Shown here: positions 10,753 through 23,120 of the stretch, one piece after another
Layout of the letters: each line of letters opens with the position of its first letter
Numbering within the stretch: position 1 is the first letter of the stretch
Assembly: GCA_900491605.1 (NCBI GenBank)
Contig: UESW01004256.1
Span: forward strand, 1-64,000
Origin: Calamus simplicifolius
Taxonomy: Eukaryota; Streptophyta; Magnoliopsida; Arecales; Arecaceae
Direction: 5' to 3'
DNA: 64,000 bases
Translations under genes and position numbers: made by a program
The notes under the pieces: model-generated
Database searches by the model: none
The model's input: the letters and a program-made list of their open reading frames with translations, nothing else
Told to the model about the DNA's origin: nothing

Positions 10753-13700
10753 TCAAGGCCTCAGCACGTCCACTGTGTCCATCAGCTTTAACAACGAAAT
10801 ACACTTTTGAAAACTGTCCCGTGGAAGAACCTTAGTCAGTGCATCTGCTGGATTTTCTTTGGTGTGTACCTTCACCAGCTCCACCTCACCATCTTCCACC
10901 AGCTCTCTGATCCTGTGGTATCTGAGGTCAATGTGCTTCGTCCTGGCATGATAGACTGCATTCTGCGCAAGCATCAGAGCACTCTGGCTGTCACTATGCA
11001 CCTGGACAACCTTCTGATCAAGTCCCATCTCCAGCATCAAGCCCTTCAGCCAAAGAGCTTCCTTTGCTGCCTCTGTGATACCTATGTATTCTGCCTCCGT
11101 GGTAGATAAGGCTGTGATGGGCTGCAGACATGATCTCCACGATACTGGACCACCAAACAGGCTGAACACAAAGCCTGTTGTGGATCTCCTAGTGTCCACA
11201 TCTCCACCAAGTCTGCATCCACATACCCATATAACTGCCCACGAGCCTCCTTGGATAAGTTGGATCTCTCAGCATCTTCTTGCTGTCCATAGCAAATACC
11301 AACCCCAACTGTACCTACCAAGTACCTGAAGATTCCCTTCAGTGCTCGCCAGTGCTCCCTACCAGGCTGCGCCATGAACCTGCTCACCTGGCTCACTGCA
11401 TGGGCTATGTCTGGCCTACAACATACCATGGCATACATAAGGCTCCCAACACCAGAAGCATATGGTACCTTCTCCATCTCCTGAGCCTCCACCTCAGTCT
11501 GTGGTGACATGGTCTTCGATAAGGAAAAATGTGCTGCCAAAGGTAGTGCTGTCGGTTTGGCATCCTTCATCCCATATCGCTCCAGAATCTTTTTAATGTA
11601 GCCACCCTGACTCAGATGCAGCACACCTTTGGATCTATCTCTGATGATTTCCATCCCTAGGATCTTCCTGGCTGGCCCCAGATCCTTCATCTCAAACTCC
11701 CGAGACAAAGCTATCTTCAGTTCCTGTACAGCCTTCTTACTCTTGCATGCTATCAGCATGTCATCTACATACAAGAGTAAGTACATCCTAGACCCATCAT
11801 CCAGAGATTTAACATACACACAAGAATCATACTCACACCTGAAAGTCCAATGCTCCTAACATAAGTGTCAAATCTCTTGTACCACTGCCTCGGCGACTGC
11901 TTCAGCCCATACAGAGATTTCTTCAGCAAACAGACTTTCCCATCTGATCTTGGTTCTCTAAACCCTGGTGGCTGCTCCATGTAGATGCTCTCCTCCAAAT
12001 GACCATGGAGGAATGCTGTCTTCACATCCATCTGCTCCAGCTCCAAGTCCTGAGCTGCTACAATACTCAATAATAGTCTGATGGAAGTGTGCCTGACAAC
12101 TGGAGAAAATATCTCACCATAATCGATGCCTTCTTTCTGAGAGTATCCTTTGGCCACTAGTCTTGCCTTATACCTGATACCCTCTTGTTCTGAAGCTCCT
12201 TCCTTGCGCTGATAAACCCATTTACAACCAATGGGTTTCTTTCCTTGTGGCAGCTGGACCACCTGCCACGTATTATTGCTGTGAAGAGACTGCATTTCCT
12301 CTGCCATAGCATGGATCCACCTATCTCTATCCTGACTTTCCATAGCCTCCTCATAGGTGAAAGGGTCTCCATTCGCTGTCACCAGGGCATATGACAACGA
12401 ATCCTCAAAGCCGTATCGAACTGGTGGTCGCACGTTCCTCCTGGGCCTTTGCTGTGCGATCCCAGTATCAGTCCCCTGTCCAGCTGCATCCTGCTGAACT
12501 CCCTGGCTTCTACCCCCTCTGTCAGTCCTCTCCACCTGAATCTCAAATCCTCCTGGTCCACTAGCAAATGGCACAACTGTATAGGAGGTTGTCTGACTAG
12601 TGTTACCGTGTTCTACCTCCTGTAGTCCCTGCTGTGCATCCATGCCACTTCTGTTCTGGAGGATTGAGCTCTCATCAAAGGTTACATCTCTGCTGATGAC
12701 AACCTTCTTCTCCAAGGGGTCCCATAGCCGATACCCCTTGACTCCTCGCGGGTAGCCTAGGAACACCATCTTCTTAGACCTGGCATCCAACTTACTCCGC
12801 TCCCCAGCTCCAACATGCACATATGCTGTGCATCCAAACACCCTTAGATGGTTTAGGCTTGTCTTCCTTCCAGACCATATCTCCTCTGGAATGTCTCCAT
12901 CTAACCTGGTGTGCGGTGACCGATTGACCAAGTAGCTAGCTGCATCTACTGCGTCAACCCAGAACATCTTTGGAAGCCCTGCCTGCAGCCTTAAGCATCT
13001 TGCCTTTTCCAATAGTGTTCTGTTCATCCTCTCAGCCACCCCATTCTGTTGAGGAGTTCCCATCACCGAGAAGTGCCTTCTGATGCCCCACTCCTCACAA
13101 AAAATCTGGAACTCCCTGCTGGTGTATTCCCCGCCATTATCAGACCTCAGACACTTCACACTTTTACCCTGCTCCTTCTCCACCTCAGCCTTCCAGATTT
13201 TGAACTTGGTGAAGACCTCTGATTTCTCCTTCATAAAGTAGATCCACAGCTTCCTTGAGAAATCATCTATCAGGGTCATAAAGTATCTGGCCCCATTCCT
13301 TGCAGAAACTGGGGCTGGTCCCCAGACATCTGTGTGTACTAACTCCAGGGGTTCAGCACTCCTAGCTGTGCTGACTGAGAACTGTACTCTCCTCTGCTTT
13401 CCCATCTGACAAGGCTCACAGATCTCCATATCTCCGCTACTCAAGTCTGGAAGCAGACCTCTCTTGCTCAGTTCTTTCATCCCCTTGTCTCCCATGTGGC
13501 CCAGGCGGTAATGCCACATCCTGTACACATCCCGGGGATCTTGCTCCACAGCTGCCACCTCAGATTTCACAGTCATCACAGAGCCCTCCATCTTGTATAG
13601 ATTATTTTCCAGCCTCCTCCCTCTCATCACCACCATGGCTCCATTGGAGATGTTCAGAACTCCACTCCTGGCACGACTGCTGAAGCTGTATCCAGTCCGC

Positions 13701-14775
13701 TCCAAGTACCCCAGTGATACCAGATTCTTCTTGAGTTCTGGAACATGCTTCACACTGGTAAGAGTGCGCACCATACCATCAAACATCCTCACCCTCACTG
13801 TGCCAATACCTGCCACCTTGCAAGGGTGATTATCTCCAAGAGTCACATTCCCCTCCTCAACCTCTGTGTAAGTACTGAACCACGACCGGTTGGGAGTGTA
13901 ATGATGAGAACAGGCTGAATCCAAGGTCCACATCTCTGTGCTGTGCCTGTGATCATCTGATACAACCAAGAGATCATCCTCCACCTCCTGATCTGCAACT
14001 GTACTCACAGACTCAGATCCTCCTTTTTCTCCCTTCTGATTTTTCCACTTAGGACAATTCTTCTTAAAATGTCCTACCTCTCCACACTTATAGCACTTCA
14101 GCTCTCTCTTGCCTTTCCTGGACTTTGATCGTCCTCCAGACTTACTTCTGTCCTGCCCCTACCTCTGCCTGTCCTTTCCCCAACTGATAGACCCTCCTGG
14201 GGAACAGCTTCCTTGGTCATCTTCTCCCTCTGCTCATTCGTCCGAAGCACCGAGACAATATCTTCATAAATTAATGTCTCCTTCCCATAGAGCAGTGTTG
14301 TGACCAATGAGTCATAAGACGTGGGCATTGAACATAAAAGCAGAAGTGCTTTATCTTCTTCCTCCATCTTGACCCCGACATTCAGAAGTTCATTGCTCAT
14401 CTGGTCGAATATCTGGATGTGACCCAGCACATCTCCACCTTCTGACATCCGAAGGCTGTAGAGGCGCTTCTTCAACATCAACTTGTTGCACATATTCTTT
14501 CCCATATAGAGGGTGTGCAACTTCGTCCAGAGTCCCTTCGGGGTCTTCTCCTCCAGCACTGAATAGAGGACTGAATCCGCCAGACAGCCCCTGATCATTG
14601 AACATGTCTTCTTCTCCAATGAAATCCACTGCTTGTCTGTCATCCCATCTGGCCTTTCCTCCAAAGCCAGATCTAAACCCTGCTGCACAAGGAGGTCCTC
14701 TACCCGGACTTTCCACATGGAGAAACTTCCCTTCCCATCAAACTTCTCAACCTCTATTTTTATGCTACTCCCCAT
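10753..14775 (-). pseudogene. Copia B gag-pol polyprotein, three frameshifts
   Basis: Same architecture as in copia A, starting MGSSIKIEV at 14775: gag, CCHC knuckle, DSA-type protease, DDE integrase, YVDD-type RT and RNase H. Gag is open through the site where A is broken and reads DVLGHIQIFDQ. A missing base in the arginine-rich stretch near 14151 then puts the zinc knuckle out of frame (TCCTGCCCC here, TCCCTGCCCC in A). The RT break at about 11833-11844 and the RNase H break near 11211 are at the same places as in A. A few substitutions separate the copies, for example KVHTKE here and KVYTKE in A. The stop is at 10753. Confidence 0.93.
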
Positions 14776-14891
14776 GGCCAATTTCAAAAATAGCACAAAA
14801 ATAAATTTTATAAAATAGAGAAGTACCTTGACGAGATTCTGTTGAAATTATTTCAACTCCTTGAAGGCCTCCAGATTACTCCTTGAACCAG

Positions 14892-14903
14892 GCTCTGATA
14901 CCA
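14892..14903 (-). other. Copia B primer binding site
   Basis: TGGTATCAGAGC on the minus strand, two bases from the 5' LTR, as in copia A. Confidence 0.95.
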
Positions 14904-14905
14904 CT

Positions 14906-15295
14906 TGTAAGGGTTTAGACCTTGATGAATAACAATGGGATTCCCTGTTGAACAAGGATTTCTAATCCTGTTAGGTTTAGACCTTCTTGAAAAGGAGGAA
15001 GATGGGGAGGAGAAAGAAAGGGCTGCCGCCCTGATGAGAGAAGGGAATTTTTGGGAGAAAAGAATCTGTTCTCTATTTTCCATCCAAACCCTAGAGACTA
15101 GGGTTTAAATACATCCACGAAGTGGGCCAGGCCCAGACTCAACAAAAAACTCCCATGGACTAATCCAATGAGATTAAACTAATCCCCAAGCCCGTGTACA
15201 CCCGTGACTTGATTTAATCTCAACCCTTGGACTCAAACCCAGCCCAATACAAGTTAGCCCACCTGGGCCTTGATAGCACCACACCAGGCCCAACA
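14906..15295 (-). repeat. Copia B 5' LTR
   Basis: 390 bp, nearly identical to 10345-10734, and bordered by the TSD CAAGT at 15296-15300. Confidence 0.95.
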
Positions 15296-17511
15296 CAAGT
15301 AGCTCCCCCATTCTTCTTGGAATGAAGCTCGATTCAGTCCCCATTCCATCCCCTATCTCAAAATAAAGCCGCAATGCATCAGGTGTTTTTTTTCCTTTAG
15401 TTCTGCATTAATGGCCTCTTCTTTGCTATCAACATTTTCAAGATTCTAAATTAATAGCTGTCCCCGAAGAAGGTTCTTTAATTCTTCTATCTTGCGACCC
15501 TCCTCCTTTCTAACAAAATTCCTTTAGTTTTTGAAGACAAGTTTGTTTCTCAATCCCAGATATTAGAGACACTGTCTTAGAATCCACATATACATGACAG
15601 TTGATCAATTTGTTCATACTTTCAGGTAACCCATCAATAGGACAATACAAATTCAGCGCCTTACAAAATAACTTGGGCAACATACTGATTTTAGTGTTAG
15701 AGATATCTAGGTACCGTAGATGTGACAAGTCACCAATAACTCTTGGCAGTTTGCTGATTTCTGTACCAGATAAATCCAACACTCGCAGGCTTTTTGAATG
15801 ACTTAAAATGCACTTAAGGACCTTATAAAATTTCTTTGTTTCATATTTGCCAAAGAATAGAATGGTTTTCATTTTTTCAAAGCTGATCTTATCTCTGTTC
15901 TTACTTATAAATACATCCAATTTGCTAGAATTAATAGTTAGGTGGTACACCGATGATGGAATGTTTCCAATTTTAGTCTCATCATTGACCACAAAACTAT
16001 CATCCAAAGAACGATATACTGCCAACTCTCTGATTACATCAGGCATTATATACTTATTTTCTGATATTTTTCGAAAGAAATTCCTATCGACAAGTTCAGT
16101 GAATATCTGTCTCCCGATTTCTTCCATGCTCATTTCACCTCCAATATTGGGATGGATGAAACCTTGAGCCATCCACATGTGTACCAATCGATCTCCCACA
16201 AAACTATATCCCTTGGGAAATATGGAACAATAAGCAAAGCATCGCTTCTGATTTTCTTCTAGTTTTTGATAATTTAATCCCAAAGATGGTAGTACACGAT
16301 CCAAAACAGTTTTCAATCCCCACCATTTACTTTCCAAAATGTTGTTCCATTTAGCTACAGTCCTTTCTTTGCTTAATTCCTCTCCTATTGCCTTTCCTGC
16401 CGAAGGCAAGCCTTGCCAGGTTTCAGTTTTAGATATATCCTTAGCAATTGATTGCAAATCTCGCTTTAGCTGTTCCTCAAGGATCGATTCACCAAAAGCA
16501 CATTGTTCTAAAAGTTTTTGATAGTCACCTTCGTTCAGAAGATCTAATTGTACTGGTTCTACATAACCAGTTTTCATGACTTTTGCTACTCTTTGATATT
16601 GAGTTGTTACCAATACAGAGATTCCCCTTGCCTCACATGCCAAGGCTGTTTTCAATTGTGTCCAAGAATCTTTGTCCACATCCTGTACGTCGTCAAGAAC
16701 GATCAAAAACCTCTTGTTGTCCTTTGTCATATTCTTTATCATATTCTTAAGTTTTCCCAAGTTGTACATCAAACTACCATATAGAAAGCGATTATCCCCT
16801 TCTATTTAGATGCATCTTTATTTTGTGAGAGAATAGACACCAATTCATTTGTAATATTTTCAACATTTTTACCATGCACATCTAACCATGCTGTAAAATA
16901 ATTTTCTGATAAAAGCTCAAAAATATACATTGCAAGTGTAGTTTTGCCAACGCCCCCTATCCCAACTATGGGAACGACGACAAAGCTCGGAGTCGATAAC
17001 ATGTTTATTATAACATCTATCTCCTCATTTCGTCCAATCATTTCTTGGGGATTTGGGAGTACTTATTATTGCTGGATGCAGGATTTCTTTCCATGTATCC
17101 ATTTAACGCTGGTATCTGACTATCAATATTTTTAATTTGTGTCACAAGTTTCTCCAAATTGTTGAGATCATCGTCGCCAAAAACCATCAGCTTAGCGAAA
17201 TTAAAAATACTCACAGGGTGAATAAGGGATTTAGATGCCAGACCATCGCGTACATCTTGTGCCGTATAAACAGCATCCTTAACTTGCCTTTGCCATGAGT
17301 CAAGGTACGGGTCCTTGATCAGCCTTGCCTCAACTGCATTGATTGCGTTGCCGATGTGTAGAAGAGGGCAGTCCAGAGCGTTTAGCCGATCTATCATGTC
17401 TCTATACAAGCCGTGGTTCTCCTCCAAATAAGATTTAGCCATGTCTATCACCGTCTTGATAAGGGGGCCTGCAGCCCACCCTACGGCCGCCAATGCAACA
17501 ACCTCCGCCAT
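15296..17511 (-). pseudogene. CC-NB-ARC-LRR resistance pseudogene, 5' piece
   Basis: Minus strand from MAEVVALAAVGWAAGPLIKT (17511), an Rx-type coiled-coil N-terminus whose usual ED-rich motif is changed to AQDVRD. After a frameshift near 17040 comes NB-ARC with P-loop GIGGVGKTTLA (near 16940). After a second frameshift near 16800 come kinase-2 RFLIVLDDVQD, RNBS-B SVLVTTQYQRVA, GLPSA (usually GLPLA), RNBS-D KRCFAYCSIFPKGYSF and MPDVIRELA in place of the MHD motif. LRRs then start with SLRVLDLSGTEISKLP. A third frameshift after LQKLKEF (near 15515) and stops at 15448-15446 and 15355-15353 follow. Intact relatives would be cytosolic immune receptors with ATP-dependent switching. The changed GLPLA and MHD motifs and several breaks say this one is dead apart from the copia insertions. 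Confidence 0.9.
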
Positions 17512-17804
17512 CTCAGAAGAGAATTCTAGGAGAAAAAGTTGGGCTTTGTTGATTCAAGAGGAAAGACCTTCGGCTGCTGCGAGCTCATCTCCCTTCGATT
17601 AATTATAACACTGGCTAGACTTCTGAAGTCAACAGAGTAGGTATTGCTGCCACCCACGTGGAACGACTTTATTAATCCATTAATCGTACTCTCCCGTAAT
17701 GCGCGGGCACGTGTCAAAATTGATGTGAATGCTCAATCGCTTAAGCTATCTCTCAGACATCAATCATGACATCATCCGCAACAAACTATAGGAAAAGATG
17801 GTCC
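17512..17804. other. Upstream flank of the resistance pseudogene
   Basis: About 290 bp between the pseudogene start and Tat element C. It presumably held the promoter and 5' leader. I see no clear TATA box at a convincing distance and no other gene. Confidence 0.4.
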
Positions 17805-18869
17805 TATTGGAAGGTAAAATTATTATTACGTTAATAATCCTACCAAAAGATTAAAATTAATCTTAATTTTCATTTGCTATACTACGTTAATAAAGAACAA
17901 GCTACCTAATATGATTCGACGGATCGAACAACTCGTAGCTCAGTCTTTTCGAGCAATCCATAGCTCGGCACCCCCGAGCAATCCGTAGCTCGATTTCTTC
18001 GAGCAACCCGTAGCTCGGCTCCCTCGAGCAACCCATGGCTCGGCTTCCCGAGCAGTCCATAGCTCGACATGCACCTCCGCATAACGAAACTGTTTTCACG
18101 ACCGGCTTATTTCTTTTGTCATATCTCAGCCGCCCTCGTGCCTCTGCTGCTCAAGCCGTGCTTACGCCCAGCAACGCGAACTATCTGTGCATTTCGGCCA
18201 TCAAGGCCAGGTCGTCCCTCGACCGTCTGAACCAAGCCTTTCCGTGCCCCCACGGAACCTGGTGCGGGAGAGCCCAAGTCTAGTGTAACAGAATTCCAAA
18301 CGATGAATCATATCGAGTCGTGGCCTAGGATCTACAATAACGGCCTAGGACCTACGCAGTCATCGGATCTCGGGCCATCAGAGAGCTCTCCCAGCCGTCG
18401 ATCCTTCAACGGATAAGATACGGATCTCACCGGCCTCACAACAGCTTGATTCAAATCATCTCCGTATCCCAACAACCTTCGAACCTTCCAAAAGGCGCTC
18501 AAGATTCAGGTGATTGCTTATAAATAAGATACTCTCAGATTCTCTCAGGTACACGCAAGCTCTCGTACACAACTCCTGGCTCAGTCTCAGCATCACTCTC
18601 TCTCTCTTTCACTGCTCCCCCTTCTCCTTCCTGCCATTGGCGCTTGCACGAGCTCCCGATAGGCCACCCCTGGAGGGACTCCCTAGAGAGAGCCTTCTCC
18701 TCATTTCTGTTGATCGCTGATCCCTATTGACTTGAGCGTCGGAGGGTCTTCCGCGGAGGGCCACCCCCAATGCCTCTCGCATGAGGACTTCTTTGCAGGT
18801 CCGCCCAGGAGGAAGCCCGATCAGGAGACAGATCGCGCCTGAGTCGGAGGACAGATTCCGGCAGCAACA
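17805..18869 (+). repeat. Tat C 5' LTR
   Basis: About 1,065 bp, ending GGCAGCAACA. It carries a short hairpin minisatellite at about 17925-18070 and a TATA box TATAAATA at 18519-18526. A CT-rich initiator-like stretch follows near 18590. The array is about half the length of that in the 3' LTR. Confidence 0.85.
17925..18070. repeat. Hairpin minisatellite in Tat C 5' LTR
   Basis: Units of about 22-24 bp of the form CCGAGCAACCCGTAGCTCGG, repeated about six times. Each unit has GAGC and GCTC arms that can pair. Confidence 0.85.
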
Positions 18870-18872
18870 GAT

Positions 18873-18889
18873 TGGCGCTAGAGGAAGGG
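18873..18889 (+). other. Tat C primer binding site
   Basis: TGGCGCTAGAGGAAGGG begins three bases inside the 5' LTR, the expected place for a tRNA primer site. The same site in element D reads TGGCACTAGAGGAAGGG. I could not assign the tRNA with confidence. Confidence 0.65.
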
Positions 18890-18954
18890 TCTCAAGTCCC
18901 ATTAAAACTTGAAGAAAGGAGATAAGGATCTCGATCTGGAAGAGAACCTCTCCA

Positions 18955-20444
18955 ATGGCTAATCGAAGAAGGGCAACTTCTGAAGCCCAGGACCAGGTCG
19001 TCTCCCAGAGACCTGATCCGATGAGTAGCGTGGCGCCGCAGCCACCACCAGTTGAGACCCCGTCGCCGCCAGCTATCCCAGTGACCCAGGACCAGTTCGC
19101 CACACTGGTCCAGCAGGTCCAAGCCCTGACCCATCTGGTTCAGGAGCGCCTTGCAGCTGCCCCTGCTCCACGCCTCCCTGAGGAGGCTGCAGCCCTTTTT
19201 TCTCCAGCCACCTCTTCTTCTGGTCCGCATGGAGCCGCAGACCCCCCACACCAACCCAAAGAGGCCAGACCAGTCCCGCAAGGGGGTTGCGATAGGGATC
19301 TTCCCAGATCTCGGCGGGTCCGGTCCCTCTCTCCGGAGTCCTCCCGCCATGATTGACGCCATCCCCGCGCTCTCCTCGCCCGGCCCCTCCTCTTATATCT
19401 GAAGAGGAGATCCGCCGACAGCTCCGGGAGATGCGTCAGGAGCTAGACGCCGCCAAGCAGGCTCATCCGCTTCAGCCTAAGACAGAGCAGGGCATCCCCT
19501 TCTCCAAGGGGATCATGGAGGAAGTGATTCCTTCCCATGTTAAGCTACCCGCCATCGAGCCCTACCATGGCTCCTCTGATCCGGATGATCACCTCAGTAG
19601 TTTCCGGTCAATAATGATGTTCCACGGAGCATCAGACGCGATCCTCTGCTGCGCTTTCCCTTCCACCCTTAGAGGATCTGCCTGAACCTAGTTCAACGCC
19701 TTGAAACCGGGTTCCGTTGATTCGTTTGACGAGCTGAGCCGTCTTTTTATTGGTCAGTTCATTAGTAGCCGCTGTCACCGACGAAGATCCAACTCCCTCT
19801 CTGAAGTTAAGCAGAGAGAGGGGGAGTCCTTGAGAAATTACCTTGGCCGTTTCAACAAGGCCATGCTGGAGGTGGACCACCTTAATCATGAGGTGGCTAT
19901 GTCCACCCTAGCGGGAGGAGTTTTGAAGGAGAGCGACTTCTACCTAGCGATGGAGGTCAGTTACCCCCCAAACCTCTCCGATATGATGGCCCTGGCAGAC
20001 AAATACGCCAGGGTCGAAGAATCACGGAGGGCTGCTCGCGCCGAGCTGGCGAAGAAGAAAGAACCCAAGGGTCCGGACAGGCATCGACCTATCCATCAGC
20101 CAAGCCCGTCTCGTCGCCAAAGAGCTCCCCCACCGCCGCCAAGAAATTGCTCCCAGAGCTCGCCCAGGCGATTCGACCGGTACACCCCACTCACTATTCC
20201 TAGGGCATAAATCCTCATGGAGATAGAGCGCCAGCTCCCCCGATCAGCTCCTCTCCGAGAGAACCCAACTTGGAGGGACCCCACCAAGTACTGCCGCTAT
20301 CACCGGGAGCATGGCCACGATACCGAGGAGTGCTGGCAGTTGAAGAACGAAATTGAGAGGCTAATCCAACGGGGCCGACTGAACCAGTTCAGGAGGGCGC
20401 CCGAGTCAGGACAAGGGGGTGATCGCCAGCCCGAGCTTCAGTAG
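18955..20444 (+). pseudogene. Tat C gag, broken
   Basis: Starts MANRRRATSEAQDQ at 18955 and runs through a proline-rich N-terminus (VTQDQFATLVQQVQALTHLV). The retrotransposon gag core follows (IPSHVKLPAIEPYHGSSDPD, PGSVDSFDELSRLFIGQF, REGESLRNYLGRFNKAML). Next come an RS/KP-rich basic stretch and a zinc-finger-like CRYHREHGHDTEECWQLKNE near 20290. Breaks include a frameshift near 19353 and two stops at the GSARTWF motif around 19683-19692 (TGA for Arg, TAG for Trp). Another stop lies near 20208. The gag would form the virus-like particle in an active element. Confidence 0.85.
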
Positions 20445-20468
20445 CCTCCTCCTCCTCCAAATCCACCC

Positions 20469-22310
20469 GTGATCGGCCATATCAACGTGATTGAAGAGGC
20501 CGGTGGTTCGTCGAGCTCCAAGAATGATGGTGAAGGCTCGGTGCCAAAGAATGCACGAACGAGTGAGCTCTCCTTCTCCGATGATGATCTCCAAGGGATA
20601 CAATTCCCACATGACGATGCATTAGTTGTATCTCTCAATTTTAATAACTACGATGTAAGTCAGATTCTTGTTGATAGTGGAAGCTCCGTAAATGTTCTGT
20701 ACCTTGATGTGTTCGCCAAGATGAAATTGCTCATGGAAAACCTCTGAGCTGTGGACTCCATCCTAATGGGGTTCACCGGCGATGTTACCATCCCAGAAGG
20801 GGTCGTAACTTTAACGATTCAGGTAGGAACCTGGCCCCTTGTGGCCACTGTTCATACGGACTTCCTGGTGACTAAGCTTTGGTCGCCCTACAATGCGATA
20901 TTTGGGAGACCCGGCCTGATGTCCCTCAAAGCCGTCGTCTCCATCCCACACCTATCTATGAAATTCCCCATCGGGCGAAGAGTTGGTGTTATCCCAAGAA
21001 GCCAAACTATGGCTCGGCAGTGTTTTGTCACCAGCCTTCAGTCCAGGATGCCTGAGGTTGATGGGCTGGACGCTCGGGGGGACTTCACCGAGCAACGAGG
21101 AGAACTAGCCGAGGAACTAGAAGAAGTACCACTGGACGAAGCTCGTCCCGATCGAACCATAAAGATCGGGTCATTGCTGAAAGGTGAATCCCGACAAGAG
21201 CTGATCGACTTTCTCCGAAGCAACGCCGATGTCTTCGCCTGGTCCACCTCCGACATGCCAGGAATCAGCCCTGATGTTCTCGTCCATCGCCTCAACGTGG
21301 ACGAGATGTACCGACCCGTCAAACAGAAGAAAAGGAGCTTCACCCAGAGTGGCAAAAAGCTATTGAAGAGGAGGTTGATAAGCTTATCAAGGTGAACTTC
21401 ATTCGGGAGGTGAGTTACCCAAGTTGGCTGTCAAATGTTGTCATGGTAAAGAAGTCGAATGGCAAGTGGCAAATCTGCATCGACTTCACCGACCTCAACA
21501 AAGCATGCCCGAAGGACAGTTTCCCTCTCCCCCAAATTGATCAACTTGTAGATGCCACCTCGAGTCACTAGATGCTGACATTCATGGACGCCTACTCGAG
21601 CTACAACCAGATCCGGATGGCCCACGAAGATGAAGAGAAGACCGCCTTCATAACCAACCGAGGTACTTACTGTTACCGTGTTATGCCCTTCGGTCTTAAA
21701 AATGCAGGTGCCACCTACCAAAGGCTGGTCAACAAAGTTTTTAAAGAGCAAATCAGCCGGAACATGGAGGTATATGTCGATGACATGCTGGTCAAGAGCA
21801 AAGAAGCGTCACAGCACGTCGAGGATCTCTCCGAAAGCTTCGTGACACTCCGCAAATATCGGATGATGCTCAACCCAACTAAGTGCGCCTTCGGCGTTAA
21901 CTCTGGGAAGTTCCTCGGCTTTATGGTTTCCCAACGGGGTATCGAAGCTAACCCCCAGAAGATCCAGGCTCTTCAGCAGATGGCACCCCCAGCATCTATC
22001 AAAGAAGTCCAACGCCTGACTGGAAAAATAGCAGCCCTCAATCGCTTCGTAGCTCGGTCTGCCGAAAGATGCCTCCCTTTCTTCAAAACTCTTCGGTCGG
22101 CTAAGAATTTCCAATGGTCTTCCGAGTGTTAGAAATCATTCGAAGACCTCAAAAAGTACCTCGGCTCTCCCCCTCTCCTCAGTAGTCTGAATCCTGGAGA
22201 AACATTATTCCTATATCTGACGGTCTCGGAAGGCGCCATTGGCTCGGTGTTGGTCAGAGAAGAAAATAAGACCCAGAAGCCAATTTATTATGTCAGCAAA
22301 CTACTCTGAG
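20469..22310 (+). pseudogene. Tat C pol: protease, RT and RNase H, broken
   Basis: Protease has the active-site stretch ILVDSGSSVNVLY near 20670. RT has VKKSNGKWQICIDFTDLNKA (near 21450), LTFMDAYSSYNQI, YRVMPFGLKNAGATYQ and the catalytic MEVYVDDMLVKS near 21770. The connection and first RNase H follow (RLTGKIAALNRFV, then KPIYYVSK near 22290). Stops occur at TGA 20745-20747 (element D has CGA here), near 21569 and at 22130-22132. A frameshift lies near 21360. These enzymes would copy element RNA into DNA in the particle. Confidence 0.85.
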
Positions 22311-23120
22311 ATGTGTAAATGAGATATACCTGGATTGAGAAGATGGTCTTGGCTTTGATAACCTCGGTCCGAAAGTTGCGACCATACTTCCAAGCACATT
22401 CTGTGACGGTCCTGACCGATCAGCCCATCAAGGCGGTAGTCCACCGTCCGGAGACATCGGGAAGGATGACCAAATGGGCCATTGAGCTAAGTGAACACGA
22501 CATTCGGTTTCAACCTCGTCCGGCCATCAAAGCTCAGGTGCTAGCTGATTTCCTGCTCGAATACACTATCCCGAAGGACGGCTCCGCTCCCAACTCCCCC
22601 GAGCATCCAAAATCTGACGCCTGATGGCTCCTCCATGTCGACGGGTCATCCAACGCCCATTGCTCTGGTGCCGGCCTAATCCTCACCAGCCCGGAGGGGG
22701 CGACTTTCGAATATGGCATCCTCTTCTCCTTCCCAGCCTCCAATAATGAGGCCGAATATGAAGCTCTGCTCGTCGGGCTCCGAATCGCCCGCGACCTTAA
22801 GGTGGAGAAATTAAATGCCTTCACTGACTCTCAGCTGGTGGCTGGTCACGTGCGGGGCGAGTTTGAGGCTCGGGAGTCGAACATGGTTCGATATCTCCAA
22901 GAGGTTCGAAGCCTACTCTCTCATTTCCCTGAATTTGAAATCATTCAGATTTCGAGATCTAAATATGTTCGTGCCGACCTATTATCTCGACTGGCAACCG
23001 CAGAATCGATGGATGCCGAGCGAAAATTTCATCTGGAGATTTTGCAGAGGCCCAGTATTGCGGAAGCTGACCGAGTGATGCAAGTTGAGGCGAACCATCA
23101 TGGTTCGACCCCATCCTGAA
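22311..23120 (+). pseudogene. Tat C second (archaeal-type) RNase H
   Basis: After the RT-RNase H tail (TDQPIKAVVHRPETSGRM) comes a second RNase H domain: WLLHVDGSSNAH with the first Asp, NNEAEYEALLVGL with Glu, LNAFTDSQLVAGHVRGEF with Asp, then ARADLLSRL-like VRADLLSRLA. A duplicated RNase H is known from the Tat lineage. A TGA at 22622-22624 precedes it in frame; otherwise it is open to about 23119. Confidence 0.85.

Larger units (their letters stand above)
10345..15295 (-). mobile_element. Ty1-copia element B (same family as A), full length with TSD
   Basis: 4,951 bp on the minus strand. LTRs at 10345-10734 and 14906-15295 are each 390 bp and differ at about three places: TTTGG/TTAGG, CCCTATGATG/CCCTGATG and CTATTCC/CTATTTTCC. 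TSD CAAGT is at 10340-10344 and 15296-15300. The LTR ends read TGTAAGGG on the plus strand, against TGTTAGGG in A. The internal region is almost the same as A's, base for base. It sits 938 bp of host sequence away from A, in the same gene and orientation. Fewer LTR differences suggest it is the younger insertion. Confidence 0.97.

Noticed and set aside
16802..17041. Introns as explanation for the breaks near 17040 and 16800 in the resistance gene
   Set aside because: The coding text continues directly across with only a frame change, leaving no room for an intron. Frameshifts fit better.
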